Notes: generated by a model not told the origin, from the sequence alone. Positions 40,995-50,042 are shown, counted from the stretch's first letter. The stretch: 64,000 bases of DNA from Mannheimia indoligenes (GCF_036880405.1 NZ_JBAJJM010000010.1:62001-126000), one strand, 5' to 3'. Program-made: numbers and translations.

Positions 40995-41297
40995 ATGATA
41001 GATCCCAATAATCAATCTGTAGCACCTTTTGAAGTTTCCCTGACAAAACAAGCTCAAAAAGAATTTCTAACATTACCAATTTCTCTTCAAGCGGCAACGG
41101 CTGATGTCATTACTGAGCTTAAATTATATGGAAATACACTTACCGAGTCTGAAGTAAAATCCTTTAATAACGGACTTAAAGAGTTAAGAGCAAAATCACG
41201 AGAAGGCATTTCACGCAGTTTCTTTTTCTTTATGAAAGGAAAACGAGCCTATATTGTGCATATATTTCAAAAGAAAACACAGAAAACGCCCAAGTAG
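40995..41297 (+). CDS. HigB/RelE-type toxin (Gp49 family), truncated by a nonsense codon
   Basis: The 100-residue frame has the Gp49-like/HigB2 toxin core: FEVSLTKQAQKEFLTLP, GLKELRAKSREGISRSFFFF and IVHIFQKKTQKTPK. It stops at TAG (41295-41297). Reading on in the same frame gives HLELAFERMKKLKQELEND before TGA at 41362-41364, exactly the family's C-terminal helix, with the longer frame overlapping the antitoxin start. So the last ~22 residues are cut off by one stop. The ATG at 40995 has AAGG upstream; TTGACA at 40941 is a likely -35. The core may still be toxic. Confidence 0.8.
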   Translation: MIDPNNQSVAPFEVSLTKQAQKEFLTLPISLQAATADVITELKLYGNTLTESEVKSFNNGLKELRAKSREGISRSFFFFMKGKRAYIVHIFQKKTQKTPK

Positions 41298-41349
41298 CAT
41301 CTTGAACTGGCTTTTGAACGAATGAAGAAATTAAAACAGGAATTAGAAA

Positions 41350-41652
41350 ATGACAAAAGATCTTGATTTAGCAGTTATCTCTTTTGATGAAGTGTTACAG
41401 CAAGCGATGACAAATCCTCACTTTAAAGAGGAATTTGACGAGCTGAGAGTACAGCGAGAATTAGCTCAAATGCTAAAACAGGCAAGGCTTGAGAAAAACC
41501 TCACACAAGCACAAGTTGCCGAGCTTTCAGGGATTAATGTAAAAAATATCAGTCGCTTAGAACGAGGCGTCGTTTCTCCTAAATACGCAACGGTTGTCCG
41601 CTACGTAAATGCATTAGGTGGTTCATTCCAATATGTTCCACATTTAGGATAA
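41350..41652 (+). CDS. HigA-type antitoxin, XRE helix-turn-helix
   Basis: The 100-residue protein has an N-terminal toxin-binding part and an XRE domain (residues about 38-95: LKQARLEKNLTQAQVAELSGINVKNISRLERG). It should neutralise the upstream toxin and repress the operon. Toxin-before-antitoxin order is typical for higBA. A strong terminator follows. Confidence 0.9.
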   Translation: MTKDLDLAVISFDEVLQQAMTNPHFKEEFDELRVQRELAQMLKQARLEKNLTQAQVAELSGINVKNISRLERGVVSPKYATVVRYVNALGGSFQYVPHLG

Positions 41653-41658
41653 GAAAAC

Positions 41659-41683
41659 AAAAGGCAGGAAACCCCTGCCTTTT
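41659..41683. terminator. Bidirectional terminator between antitoxin and rlmN
   Basis: AAAAGGCAGG and CCTGCCTTTT form a perfect 10-bp stem around a 5-nt loop, with T on the right and A on the left. Confidence 0.95.
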
Positions 41684-41694
41684 CTCTATTCAGA

Positions 41695-42855
41695 TTACTG
41701 CGTTTTCACATCAATCCCTTGTCCAAACTTGCGTTTTTCTAAGGTACGTTTGGTGCGGTCGATCACATCGCCGGCAAGCTGACCGCAAGCAGCGTCAATG
41801 TCATCTCCTCGGGTTTTACGCACTGTTACGGTGAAGCCGTATTCCATCAGCGTTTTTTGGAAGCGATCAACACGGGAATTTGAACTCTTGCCATAAGGAG
41901 CTTCCGGGAACGGGTTCCAAGGAATTAAGTTCACTTTACACGGGGTATTTTTCAACACTTCCGCAAGTTGATGTGCGTGGTCTGTGCTGTCATTGACGTG
42001 ATCTAACATCACATATTCAATCGTTACTTTACCGTGGTTAGCGTTAGATACATCTAAGTATTTATTCACCGATTCCATCAACATTTTGATGTTATATTTT
42101 TTGTTAATCGGCACTAATACATCACGCAATTCATCATTTGGAGCGTGGAGCGAAATCGCTAATGCCACATCAATTTGCTCACGCATTTTATCTAACGCAG
42201 GCACCACGCCTGAGGTAGAAAGAGTTACACGGCGTTTTGATAAGCCGTAGGCAAAATCGTCCAACATAATTTCCATTGCAGGAATCACATTGTTCATATT
42301 CAAAAGCGGCTCGCCCATTCCCATCATCACCACATTGGTAATCGGACGTACACCGGTTACGCCAAAGTTACCGATAATTTTAGAAGCTCGCCACACTTGC
42401 CCGATAATTTCTGACACGCTTAAATTTCGGTTAAAACCTTGTTGTGCCGTTGAGCAGAAAGTACAAGCTAACGCACAGCCTACTTGTGAAGATACACAAA
42501 GGGTTGCACGATCATCTTCCGGGATATATACGGTTTCGATTTGCTGATCGCCTACTTGCATCGCCCATTTGATTGTACCATCTGCCGAGCGTTGTTCTAC
42601 TGCCACTTCCGGTGCTTTAATTTCCGCAATGCGTTTCAATTTTTCACGCAATACCTTATTGATATTGCTCATATTATCAAAATTATCTTCCCCAAAATGG
42701 TAAATCCATTTCATTAGCTGATCGGCACGGAAAGGTTTTTCCCCCATTTCCGCAAAAAGCTCACGCATTTCTTGGCGGTTTAGGTTTAATAAATTGATTT
42801 TTTCTTTCGGTTGGTCTGCTGCTCCACAGGCAGCATTAATGATTTGTTCTGACAT
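41695..42855 (-). CDS. rlmN: Dual-specificity RNA methyltransferase RlmN
   Basis: The 386-residue radical-SAM protein has the cluster motif in GCALACTFCSTAQQGFNRN, MGMGEPLLN, and the C-terminal catalytic Cys in DIDAACGQLAGDV. It methylates A2503 of 23S rRNA and A37 of some tRNAs. It is divergent from the metal ABC genes. Confidence 0.95.
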   Translation of the reverse strand: MSEQIINAACGAADQPKEKINLLNLNRQEMRELFAEMGEKPFRADQLMKWIYHFGEDNFDNMSNINKVLREKLKRIAEIKAPEVAVEQRSADGTIKWAMQVGDQQIETVYIPEDDRATLCVSSQVGCALACTFCSTAQQGFNRNLSVSEIIGQVWRASKIIGNFGVTGVRPITNVVMMGMGEPLLNMNNVIPAMEIMLDDFAYGLSKRRVTLSTSGVVPALDKMREQIDVALAISLHAPNDELRDVLVPINKKYNIKMLMESVNKYLDVSNANHGKVTIEYVMLDHVNDSTDHAHQLAEVLKNTPCKVNLIPWNPFPEAPYGKSSNSRVDRFQKTLMEYGFTVTVRKTRGDDIDAACGQLAGDVIDRTKRTLEKRKFGQGIDVKTQ

Positions 42856-43062
42856 AAAATTAGAAAGCCTCGTTGTTACACGTTTTGTGGCAAAAGGTTA
42901 GGACGAACTTGCCCTTGTTTTGCGATGATTTTTAAAGCGTGCAATTTTACTGGTTCTTTTGTTTTAAGGCTAGTGCTTTTTAAGTCAAAATGTTTTGGAT
43001 AAATAATATCCTTATAAAATATAAGACTATTTACATCAATCTAAATGATCTATAGAATGCAT

Positions 43063-43081
43063 AACGATAATAATCATTCTC
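43063..43081 (+). promoter_or_regulatory. Fur-like box of metal ABC operon
   Basis: AACGATAATAATCATTCTC matches 14 of 19 positions of GATAATGATAATCATTATC by hand. It lies 21 bp before the binding-protein gene. Confidence 0.6.
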
Positions 43082-43102
43082 AATAATAAAAGGAGGCTGA
43101 AG

Positions 43103-43999
43103 ATGAAATTATCAACAATCAAAAAAGCATTAGTCCTAACCTTTGGTTTAAGCTCTGCAATGGCAATGGCAGAACCGTTTAAAGTTGTAACCACCTTTAC
43201 CGTTATTCAAGATATTGCACAAAACGTAGCAGGTGATAAAGCTACTGTTGAATCAATTACTAAACCCGGGGCGGAAATTCACGATTATCAACCTACGCCA
43301 AAAGATATTGTAAAAGCCCAAAAAGCTGATTTAGTATTATGGAATGGTATGAACCTTGAGCGTTGGTTTGAGCGTTTCTTTGAAAATGTAAAAGGTAAAC
43401 CTGCCGTTGTTGTAACCGAAGGGATTACGCCAATGCCAATTACCGAAGGCGAATATAAAAATCTACCAAATCCACACGCTTGGATGTCCACCGACAATGC
43501 ATTAATTTACATTGAAAACATTCGTGCAGCTTTAGTAAAATACGACCCTAAAAATGCCGAAACTTACAACGCAAATGCAAAAGCCTATGCTGAAAAAGTC
43601 AAAGGCATTGCTGAGCCACTTCGCCAACGTTTAGCCTTTATTCCTGAGCAACAACGCTGGTTGGTTACAAGCGAAGGGGCATTTAGCTATCTTGCAAAAG
43701 ACTACAACTTAAAAGAGCTTTATTTATGGGCGATCAATGCCGAAGAGCAAGGCTCACCGAAACAAGTTAAAAAAGTGATTGATGGCGTGAAAGCGAATAA
43801 AATCCCTGTTGTCTTTAGTGAAAGTACCGTTTCAGACAAACCTGCTAAACAAGTAGCGAAAGAAACCGGTGCGTTATACGGTGGTGTGATTTATGTAGAT
43901 TCACTTTCAGAAAAAGATGGTCCTGTACCAACTTATTTAGATCTACTGAATGTTACCATCAGCACCATTGTTGAAGGTTTCGAGCGTAGTAAAAAATAA
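43103..43999 (+). CDS. yfeA: Metal ABC transporter substrate-binding protein (YfeA/SitA type)
   Basis: The 298-residue cluster A-I binding protein has a signal peptide ending MAMA. Metal ligands are visible: His in GAEIHDYQPT, His in LPNPHAWMS, Glu in VFSESTVSDKP and Asp near the C-terminus (IYVDSLS). This matches YfeA/SitA/HI0362, which bind Mn(II) and Fe(II). It is followed by its ATPase after 11 bp; a Fur-like box suggests iron control. Mn and Fe cannot be told apart by sequence. Confidence 0.85.
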   Translation: MKLSTIKKALVLTFGLSSAMAMAEPFKVVTTFTVIQDIAQNVAGDKATVESITKPGAEIHDYQPTPKDIVKAQKADLVLWNGMNLERWFERFFENVKGKPAVVVTEGITPMPITEGEYKNLPNPHAWMSTDNALIYIENIRAALVKYDPKNAETYNANAKAYAEKVKGIAEPLRQRLAFIPEQQRWLVTSEGAFSYLAKDYNLKELYLWAINAEEQGSPKQVKKVIDGVKANKIPVVFSESTVSDKPAKQVAKETGALYGGVIYVDSLSEKDGPVPTYLDLLNVTISTIVEGFERSKK

Positions 44000-44010
44000 C
44001 CAGAGTTAAA

Positions 44011-44754
44011 ATGACAACACATTCAACCTCCATTTCCGTCGAAAATTTATCCGTCCGTTACAATAACGGACACATCGCCTTGCACGATGTGTCGTTTCAG
44101 CTTGAAAACGGTACGATTTGTGCATTAATCGGGGTAAATGGAGGGGGTAAATCCACACTTTTTAAAAGTTTAATGGGGCTGGTAAAACCGCTTACCGGCT
44201 CGGTTAAACTGAGTCAATTACCCATTTCTAAAGCCTTAAAGCAAAATTTAGTCTCTTATGTGCCACAAAGTGAAGAGGTAGACTGGCAATTCCCTGTTTC
44301 TGTTTATGATGTCGTAATGATGGGGCGATACGGCTATATGAATTTCTTGCGTATTCCTCGTGGAATTGACAAACAAAAAGCAGAACAAGCAATGGAGCGT
44401 GTCGGTGTTTTGCATCTGAAAGAACGACAAATTGGCGAACTTTCCGGCGGGCAGAAAAAGCGAGTCTTTCTCGCCCGAGCCTTAGCCCAAGAAAGTAAGA
44501 TTATTTTGTTAGATGAGCCTTTTACAGGTGTTGATGTAAAAACTGAAAATGCCATTGTTGAATTGCTCAAACAGCTCAAAGAAGAAGGGCATTTGATTTT
44601 AGTTTCTACTCATAATCTTGCCAGCGTGCCAAGTTTTTGCGATCAGGTGTTAATGATCAACCGAACATTATTAGCCGCCGGCAAAACAGAAGAAACCTTT
44701 AATAATCAAAACCTAGAAAGGGTATTTGGTGGTTTATTACATTATCAAAAATAG
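44011..44754 (+). CDS. yfeB: Metal ABC transporter ATPase (YfeB/SitB type)
   Basis: The 247-residue ATPase shows Walker A GVNGGGKST, the Q-loop SYVPQSEEVDWQFP typical of Mn/Zn/Fe cluster ATPases, signature LSGGQKKR, Walker B IILLDEPFTGVD and the H-loop STHN. It energises import with the YfeA-like protein and the two permeases encoded convergently downstream. Confidence 0.9.
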   Translation: MTTHSTSISVENLSVRYNNGHIALHDVSFQLENGTICALIGVNGGGKSTLFKSLMGLVKPLTGSVKLSQLPISKALKQNLVSYVPQSEEVDWQFPVSVYDVVMMGRYGYMNFLRIPRGIDKQKAEQAMERVGVLHLKERQIGELSGGQKKRVFLARALAQESKIILLDEPFTGVDVKTENAIVELLKQLKEEGHLILVSTHNLASVPSFCDQVLMINRTLLAAGKTEETFNNQNLERVFGGLLHYQK

Positions 44755-44766
44755 TGTTTGAACAAT

Positions 44767-44792
44767 AGGGAGGCTAACGCACTCCCTATTTT
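44767..44792. terminator. Bidirectional terminator between ATPase and permease genes
   Basis: TAGGGAG and CTCCCTA form a 7-bp stem with a 9-nt loop, followed by T6 on the plus strand. Confidence 0.8.
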
Positions 44793-44801
44793 TTATTTGT
44801 G

Positions 44802-45611
44802 TTAGCGGATTTTAGAATACGCAAAACTTAGGAAAAAAATGACCGCTTGTACTAGAATGATAGTCGGACCTGTAGCAGCATCAATATGGTAGCTTAGTAA
44901 AGTACCAAATACAGATGAACCGACGGAAATCACTAACGCAATGGCAAGCATTTTATCAAACCGCTTTGTGAGCAAGTAAGCAGTAATCCCCGGTGTAATC
45001 AGCATTGCCACCACTAAAATCACCCCTACAACTTGCATTGCACTGATAATAGTTAAAGCTAATAGTGATAGCAAGCCATAGTGCAATAATTTCACCGGTA
45101 AACCAACCACTTTGGCTTGGTTCATATCAAAACAATAAAGTAAGAAATCTTTACGTTTGAGTAGCATAACTGCAAAGGTGAAAAGGCTCACTACTACTGT
45201 TTGGATTAAATCGCTTTTCGTTACACCCAATAAGTTTCCAAATAAAATATGGGTTAAATGTTCACCCGTATTAAATGCGGTAAATAATAGAATCCCAAAG
45301 GCAAACATACCCGAAAACACAATCCCCATAATGGTATCTTCTTTTAAACGACTGTTCTCTTTTAAATAGCCAACCGATAACGCACAAAATAAGCCCGAAG
45401 AAAATGCACCAATCGCAAGTGGTAAGCCTAATAATGAAGAAATCACCACACCCGGCAATACTGCGTGGGAAATGGCATCCCCCATTAAAGACCACCCCTT
45501 CAACACCAAATAGCAAGAGAGAACGGCACTCACACTCGCCACTAAAATAGCTGTGATGAGGGCGGTTTGCATAAACTCAAACTGAAGAGGTTCTAAAATC
45601 CAATCAAGCAT
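44802..45611 (-). CDS. yfeD: Metal ABC transporter permease (YfeD/SitD type)
   Basis: The 269-residue ABC-3 permease has eight to nine transmembrane helices and the family motif KGWSLMGDAISHAVLPGVVIS, plus VVGVILVVAMLITPGITAYLLT. It overlaps the other permease gene by 8 bp. Oriented towards the ATPase gene, opposite to the usual single-operon arrangement. Confidence 0.9.
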   Translation of the reverse strand: MLDWILEPLQFEFMQTALITAILVASVSAVLSCYLVLKGWSLMGDAISHAVLPGVVISSLLGLPLAIGAFSSGLFCALSVGYLKENSRLKEDTIMGIVFSGMFAFGILLFTAFNTGEHLTHILFGNLLGVTKSDLIQTVVVSLFTFAVMLLKRKDFLLYCFDMNQAKVVGLPVKLLHYGLLSLLALTIISAMQVVGVILVVAMLITPGITAYLLTKRFDKMLAIALVISVGSSVFGTLLSYHIDAATGPTIILVQAVIFFLSFAYSKIR

Positions 45612-46479
45612 TTTGCCCCTCCCCTTCTCGCTCTTCTCCTTTCACAAATTGACCTTTTTGCGAAACTAAACCATATTTAGGAGCGAAACAAAATGCAGCG
45701 AGAAAAATCAAGGTTTGCAGGCATACAATCACAGCTCCTGTTGCCCCATCTAAAAAGTAGCTTAAATACGCTCCTAGCCCTGAAGTTAGTGTGCCGATAA
45801 TCATTGCAATCATCACGACTTTAGAGAAACGATCCGACAATAAATACGCCGTTGCTCCCGGTGTTACCACCATCGCAATCACTAAAATTGCCCCAACAGT
45901 TTGTAATGCCACTACCACACAGGCACTTAACAGAGTAAAGAAGATGACTTTATAGCGTAATGGCGAAATACCCACTGAAAGAGCGTGGTGCTCGTCAAAA
46001 AAGACGAGTAGCAAATCCTTCCAAAATAGGATCAAACCGAGTAACGAAATGGCGATAATCAGTACCACTTGCCACAAATCTTCATCAGCAATCCCTAAAA
46101 TATTTCCCATCACAATGGAATTTACGTCCACTGATGTCGGATTTAAGGAAACAATAAACATTCCTAAGGCAAAAAAGGTGGTAAAAATAAAGCCGATGAC
46201 AGCATCTTCTTTAATTTTTGTGAGGCTTTTTACCCAAAGAATTGATAATGCCGCCAAAATCCCCGAAAAAAACGCTCCAACGGCGTAAGGTAATTTTAAC
46301 GCATAAGCAATGGCAACTCCTGGCACGACTGCGTGCGACAAGGCATCACCAATTAAAGACCAGCCTTTTAGCATTAAAAAGGCGGAGAGAAAAGCACAAA
46401 CCAAGCCCACTCCCATACTCACAAAAATCGCTTTTTGCATATAGTTGTAGGCAAAAGGTTCTAATAAAACATCAAGCAT
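45604..46479 (-). CDS. yfeC: Metal ABC transporter permease (YfeC/SitC type)
   Basis: The 291-residue ABC-3 permease is paralogous to the downstream one: KGWSLIGDALSHAVVPGVAIAY, FKDLLLVFFDEHHALSVGIS-like segment and GAILVIAMVVTPGATAYLLS. The charged tail (KGEEREGEGQ) is cytoplasmic. A weak GATAATAGTTCG sequence upstream is not a convincing Fur box, so co-regulation with yfeAB is uncertain. Confidence 0.9.
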   Translation of the reverse strand: MLDVLLEPFAYNYMQKAIFVSMGVGLVCAFLSAFLMLKGWSLIGDALSHAVVPGVAIAYALKLPYAVGAFFSGILAALSILWVKSLTKIKEDAVIGFIFTTFFALGMFIVSLNPTSVDVNSIVMGNILGIADEDLWQVVLIIAISLLGLILFWKDLLLVFFDEHHALSVGISPLRYKVIFFTLLSACVVVALQTVGAILVIAMVVTPGATAYLLSDRFSKVVMIAMIIGTLTSGLGAYLSYFLDGATGAVIVCLQTLIFLAAFCFAPKYGLVSQKGQFVKGEEREGEGQNA

Positions 46480-46562
46480 AAAATCCTAACAAGTTGTTGA
46501 TAATAGTTCGCATATACTACCATATAAACCACTTTGTATGTAGGGATTAAACCTGTATTTTG

Positions 46563-47345
46563 CTAAATATCTAATTTAAAATCGTAAGGATTCGGATAGC
46601 GATAAACAAAGCCTAGCTCTCTGCAAATTTTGTCTGCTTTTACTACTCTTACAAGCGGTTGATTTTCGTCAGAAAATTGCAAATCGCTCAAGCCTAAACG
46701 TTTTGCCATTTCACCATAATACGCTTTACGGGTAGGGTGCTGTTCTGCACATAAATGGAAAATGCGTTGCCCGTTTGGTTTTTCTAAAAGCAGGGAAATT
46801 GCAGATAAACAATCCTCTAAATGGACTAAATTCACGGGTTGGTTTGGTGATTTCAAATTCGATTTTCCCGCCAAATAAAACACTGGGTGGCGTTGCTTGC
46901 CGACTAGTCCAGCTAATCGCAAAATATCGCAATCAATGTCTTGGCTTAATAGCCAGCTTTCTACTTTTGCCAGTAATTGTTCTAGCTGAACGTCCGAATT
47001 TTCATCAAATTCGCCGGATTGCATCGGCAGCACTGAGGTAGAGCTGATGAAAATCAAATGTTTTAAGCCTTTAGTCATCGCAAATGATGTCAGTTTTTGA
47101 ATACCTAAAAAATAATCCTCTTCACTTGTCGTAGAAGGCGGCAAAGCAATAACCATTGCATCAGTTGCCAAAATACGCTCAATGTCAGGCGTAATGGCAA
47201 AATGATTTAAGTCTAGCAGATAGCACTCAAACGGCAAATCGCCCACTGTGCGTTTTGAACCAGCAACTTGCCAGCCCTCATTTTGTAATTTTTGGGCGAG
47301 CGGTAAACCTAGCCAACCTAAGCCAATAATGGTGATTTTTTTCAT
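46563..47345 (-). CDS. NAD(P)-dependent epimerase/dehydratase-like SDR (YeeZ-like)
   Basis: The 260-residue extended-SDR-like protein starts MKKITIIGLGWLGLPLAQKL, a GxGxxG Rossmann loop, and continues with ALPPSTTSEEDY, HLIFISSTSVLP and PVNLVHLEDCLSAISLLL. It matches the YeeZ/YlbE group of uncharacterised proteins; the canonical YxxxK is not evident. The start at 47345 places the Rossmann loop at the N-terminus, where the family has it. Confidence 0.75.
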   Translation of the reverse strand: MKKITIIGLGWLGLPLAQKLQNEGWQVAGSKRTVGDLPFECYLLDLNHFAITPDIERILATDAMVIALPPSTTSEEDYFLGIQKLTSFAMTKGLKHLIFISSTSVLPMQSGEFDENSDVQLEQLLAKVESWLLSQDIDCDILRLAGLVGKQRHPVFYLAGKSNLKSPNQPVNLVHLEDCLSAISLLLEKPNGQRIFHLCAEQHPTRKAYYGEMAKRLGLSDLQFSDENQPLVRVVKADKICRELGFVYRYPNPYDFKLDI

Positions 47346-47356
47346 AAATTTTAGGC

Positions 47357-47380
47357 ATAAAAAAAGCACCTTGTGGTGCT
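47357..47380 (-). terminator. Terminator of the tRNA array
   Basis: On the minus strand AGCACC-ACAA-GGTGCT is followed by T7. It lies 19 bp downstream of the last tRNA. Confidence 0.9.
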
Positions 47381-47398
47381 ATCTGCTCTTTTTAAGAT

Positions 47399-47474
<76 letters not shown>

Positions 47475-47503
47475 ATATTTGGTATTTTTTTAAATTACCG
47501 AAA

Positions 47504-47590
47504 TGGTGCCCGAGGCCAGACTTGAACTGGCACGCCCCGAAAGGCGAGGGATTTTAAATCCCTTGCGTCTACCGATTCCGCCACTCGGGC
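47504..47590 (-). tRNA. tRNA-Leu(UAA)
   Basis: 87 nt with encoded CCA and a long class II variable arm (CGCCTTTCGGGGCG). Acceptor GCCCGAG/CTCGGGC, anticodon TAA in TTTAAAA. Confidence 0.98.
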
Positions 47591-47629
47591 TTCGATAATG
47601 TTTTGATTTTAAAATTGTCTTTTTCTAAA

Positions 47630-47716
47630 TGGTGCCCGAGGCCAGACTTGAACTGGCACGCCCCGAAAGGCGAGGGATTTTAAATCCCTTGCGTCTACCG
47701 ATTCCGCCACTCGGGC
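47630..47716 (-). tRNA. tRNA-Leu(UAA)
   Basis: 87 nt, identical to the copy at 47504, with encoded CCA. Adjacent to that copy without a Gly gene between, unlike the rest of the alternation. Confidence 0.98.
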
Positions 47717-47734
47717 GACACGATATAGAAAAAT

Positions 47735-47810
<76 letters not shown>

Positions 47811-47835
47811 AAATTTTAAATTGTTGATTTCTAAA

Positions 47836-47922
47836 TGGTGCCCGAGGCCAGACTTGAACTGGCACGCCCCGAAAGGCGAGGGATTTTAAATCCCTTGCGT
47901 CTACCGATTCCGCCACTCGGGC
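47836..47922 (-). tRNA. tRNA-Leu(UAA)
   Basis: 87 nt, identical to the other two tRNA-Leu(UAA) genes, CCA encoded. Confidence 0.98.
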
Positions 47923-47938
47923 AGCACGATATAGAAAT

Positions 47939-48014
<76 letters not shown>

Positions 48015-48022
48015 ATTTAAAA

Positions 48023-48043
48023 ACGCTACGAACTTCGTAGCGT
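48023..48043 (-). other. Hairpin in tRNA operon leader
   Basis: ACGCTACGA-ACT-TCGTAGCGT is a perfect 9-bp stem, followed on the minus strand by T4 and then the first tRNA 4 nt on. It lies after the predicted promoter, so it may be an attenuator, a processing signal, or a terminator for pepT transcripts. Confidence 0.6.
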
Positions 48044-48057
48044 CTCAACAGGTGCAT

Positions 48058-48085
48058 ATTCTATGGATTTCCGATTTAATGTCAA
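48058..48085 (-). promoter_or_regulatory. Promoter of the tRNA array
   Basis: On the minus strand TTGACA (48085-48080) and TAGAAT (48063-48058) are separated by 16 bp, a near-consensus sigma-70 promoter. Confidence 0.7.
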
Positions 48086-48186
48086 ATAAATTTACAGGAA
48101 ATCTTTAAAAAATGGTTTAAGTGGCGAAAAATAAGGCTTTTTTGCAAATTTTTGCACAAATTTAACCGCTTGTAATTCACTCTGGG

Positions 48187-49419
48187 CTAAAATTGATACT
48201 CGGTAAAGCCTGTTGCAATACCAACTACAACCGTTGCCGCCTTTTCCATTGTATCAACAGAAATAAATTCAAAACGTCCGTGGAAGTTCTCTCCTCCGGT
48301 AAATAAATTCGGACAAGGCAAGCCCATAAACGACAAACGAGAGCCATCTGTACCACCTCGAATCGGCTCTAAATTCGGATCAATGCCCTGCTCACGCATC
48401 ACTTTTTCCGCAATCTCAATCAGGTATGGATAGCCGTCTAGTACCTCACGCATATTGCGATACTGTTCAATAATCTCAACTTTGCCGCAGTTTTCGCCGT
48501 AAATTTTCTGCATTTCTGCCATCGTGTCTGTCAGCATTTTGCCAAATGTTGCCAACTCTTCACGCTCAAAACTACGAAGAATATAACGCACTTCTGCTTT
48601 ATCTACACCGCCTTCAATATCGTGCATCATAATAAAACCTTCACGATGCTCACTAGTTGCCGGGGTTAAATGTGGTGGTAAACGGTTCTGGAATTCACAC
48701 GCTCGTTCTAACGCATTGATCATTTTACCTTTTGCCGTGCCGGGGTGAACGCTGCGACCAAAGAAAGTTACCACTGCGGCATCGGCATTGAAATTCTCAT
48801 ACTGCAACTCGCCAAGCGGGCCGCCATCTAAAGTAAAGGCGACATCGGCACCAAAGGCTTTCACATCAAAATGATCTGCTCCTCGCCCAATCTCTTCATC
48901 GGTGGTAAAACCAACGCGGATTTTGCCATGCGAAATCTGCGGATTGGCTTGTAAATACTCAATCGCTGAGAGAATGATCGCAATGCCTGATTTATCATCT
49001 GCACCAAGCAAAGTTGTGCCGTCAGTGGTCACTAATGTATCGCCAACTAACTTGTTAAGATTCGGAAAATCCTGCGGCGATAAGCGGTCACCGCTGCCCT
49101 TTAGTAAAATATCGCCCCCCTCATAACGCTCAATAACTTGTGGTTTAACATTTTCGCCACTGAAATCAGGCGAGGTATCCACATGGGCAATCAAACCAAG
49201 TACAGGGGTTTTTTTATCCGTATTCGCAGGTAAGGTAGCAAACAGATAGCCGTTCGGATCAAGATAAATCTCTGTCAGCCCCATTTGGCTCACTTCATCT
49301 TTTAGTAAATGCAATAAATCCCACTGCTGCGGCGAACTCGGCACATTTTGGCTTTTTGGATCGGAAGTGGTGTGAATTTGGGTGTAACGTAAAAGGCGAT
49401 TGAGAAGCTGCTGTTTCAT
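48187..49419 (-). CDS. pepT: Peptidase T (tripeptidase)
   Basis: The 410-residue M20 metallopeptidase matches PepT: GLIAHVDTSPDFSG (zinc His and Asp), TTLLGADDKSG, FTTDEEIGRGAD (catalytic Glu and ligand) and PIRGGTDGSRLSFMGLPCPNLFTGG. It removes the N-terminal residue from tripeptides and is often induced without oxygen. No clear FNR box was seen in the short upstream region. Confidence 0.95.
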   Translation of the reverse strand: MKQQLLNRLLRYTQIHTTSDPKSQNVPSSPQQWDLLHLLKDEVSQMGLTEIYLDPNGYLFATLPANTDKKTPVLGLIAHVDTSPDFSGENVKPQVIERYEGGDILLKGSGDRLSPQDFPNLNKLVGDTLVTTDGTTLLGADDKSGIAIILSAIEYLQANPQISHGKIRVGFTTDEEIGRGADHFDVKAFGADVAFTLDGGPLGELQYENFNADAAVVTFFGRSVHPGTAKGKMINALERACEFQNRLPPHLTPATSEHREGFIMMHDIEGGVDKAEVRYILRSFEREELATFGKMLTDTMAEMQKIYGENCGKVEIIEQYRNMREVLDGYPYLIEIAEKVMREQGIDPNLEPIRGGTDGSRLSFMGLPCPNLFTGGENFHGRFEFISVDTMEKAATVVVGIATGFTEYQF

Positions 49420-49623
49420 TGTTATTCCTGAAATCTTTTGAAAAGAAAGTAATGTAAATTTTATGGAAAATTCTACCGCTTGTATATCATTTTAGCCATC
49501 AAAAGAATGGCTATTTCACCAACAAATCTCTTTTATTCCGCAACTCGCGGATGCTATAATTTCCGCCGATTTACCGGCTCAAATTTTGAGCTTTTTGATT
49601 ACTTTAATCGTGGGAACTTAACT

Positions 49624-50001
49624 ATGTTAAAACTTAAAACACTTTTCGTCGCAGCAACTTTAGGTGTGGCAGCAATCTCAGCCCAAGCAGGCTTAAAAGA
49701 TGATATGCAAGGCATTCTTGGTGCAGTGAAAGAAATGGCAGCATCAACAACTTCTGAACAATATATCAAAGCGGCAGATGCGTTTGTGGCTAATGCGGCT
49801 TCAGCACAAAACACCTTACCAATAGATTTCAACACCAACGATGCCAAAGCGGTTGAAGGCTACAAAAAAGGCTTACAAGATGTGATCGATGTGGCTAACG
49901 AAGGTAAAAAATTAGCAGCTGAAGGCAAATTAGCGGAAGCTAAAGCGTTATTAGCCAAATTAGAAGAGCTAAAAAACCACAACCATAAACTCTATAAATA
50001 A
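49624..50001 (+). CDS. cybC: Soluble cytochrome b562
   Basis: The 125-residue product has a signal peptide (MLKLKTLFVAATLGVAAISAQA) and a four-helix bundle of cytochrome b562 type: axial Met in LKDDMQGIL and axial His in NHNHKLYK at the C-terminus, with GYKKGLQDVIDVANEGKKLAAEGKLAEAKALLAKLEEL. It binds non-covalent haem b in the periplasm. TATAAT at 49555-49560 is a likely -10 box. Single-gene unit. Confidence 0.85.
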   Translation: MLKLKTLFVAATLGVAAISAQAGLKDDMQGILGAVKEMAASTTSEQYIKAADAFVANAASAQNTLPIDFNTNDAKAVEGYKKGLQDVIDVANEGKKLAAEGKLAEAKALLAKLEELKNHNHKLYK

Positions 50002-50013
50002 TGATAGATGTTG

Positions 50014-50042
50014 AAAAGCCCGCTTGTAAGCGGGCTTTTTTG
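50014..50042 (+). terminator. Terminator of cybC
   Basis: AAAAGCCCGCTT and AAGCGGGCTTTT form a 12-bp stem with a GT loop and a T-run. Confidence 0.95.

Noticed and set aside
46480..46560. Fur box upstream of the permease genes (GATAATAGTTCG)
   Set aside because: By hand only about 11 of 19 positions fit the consensus, no better than AT-rich background.
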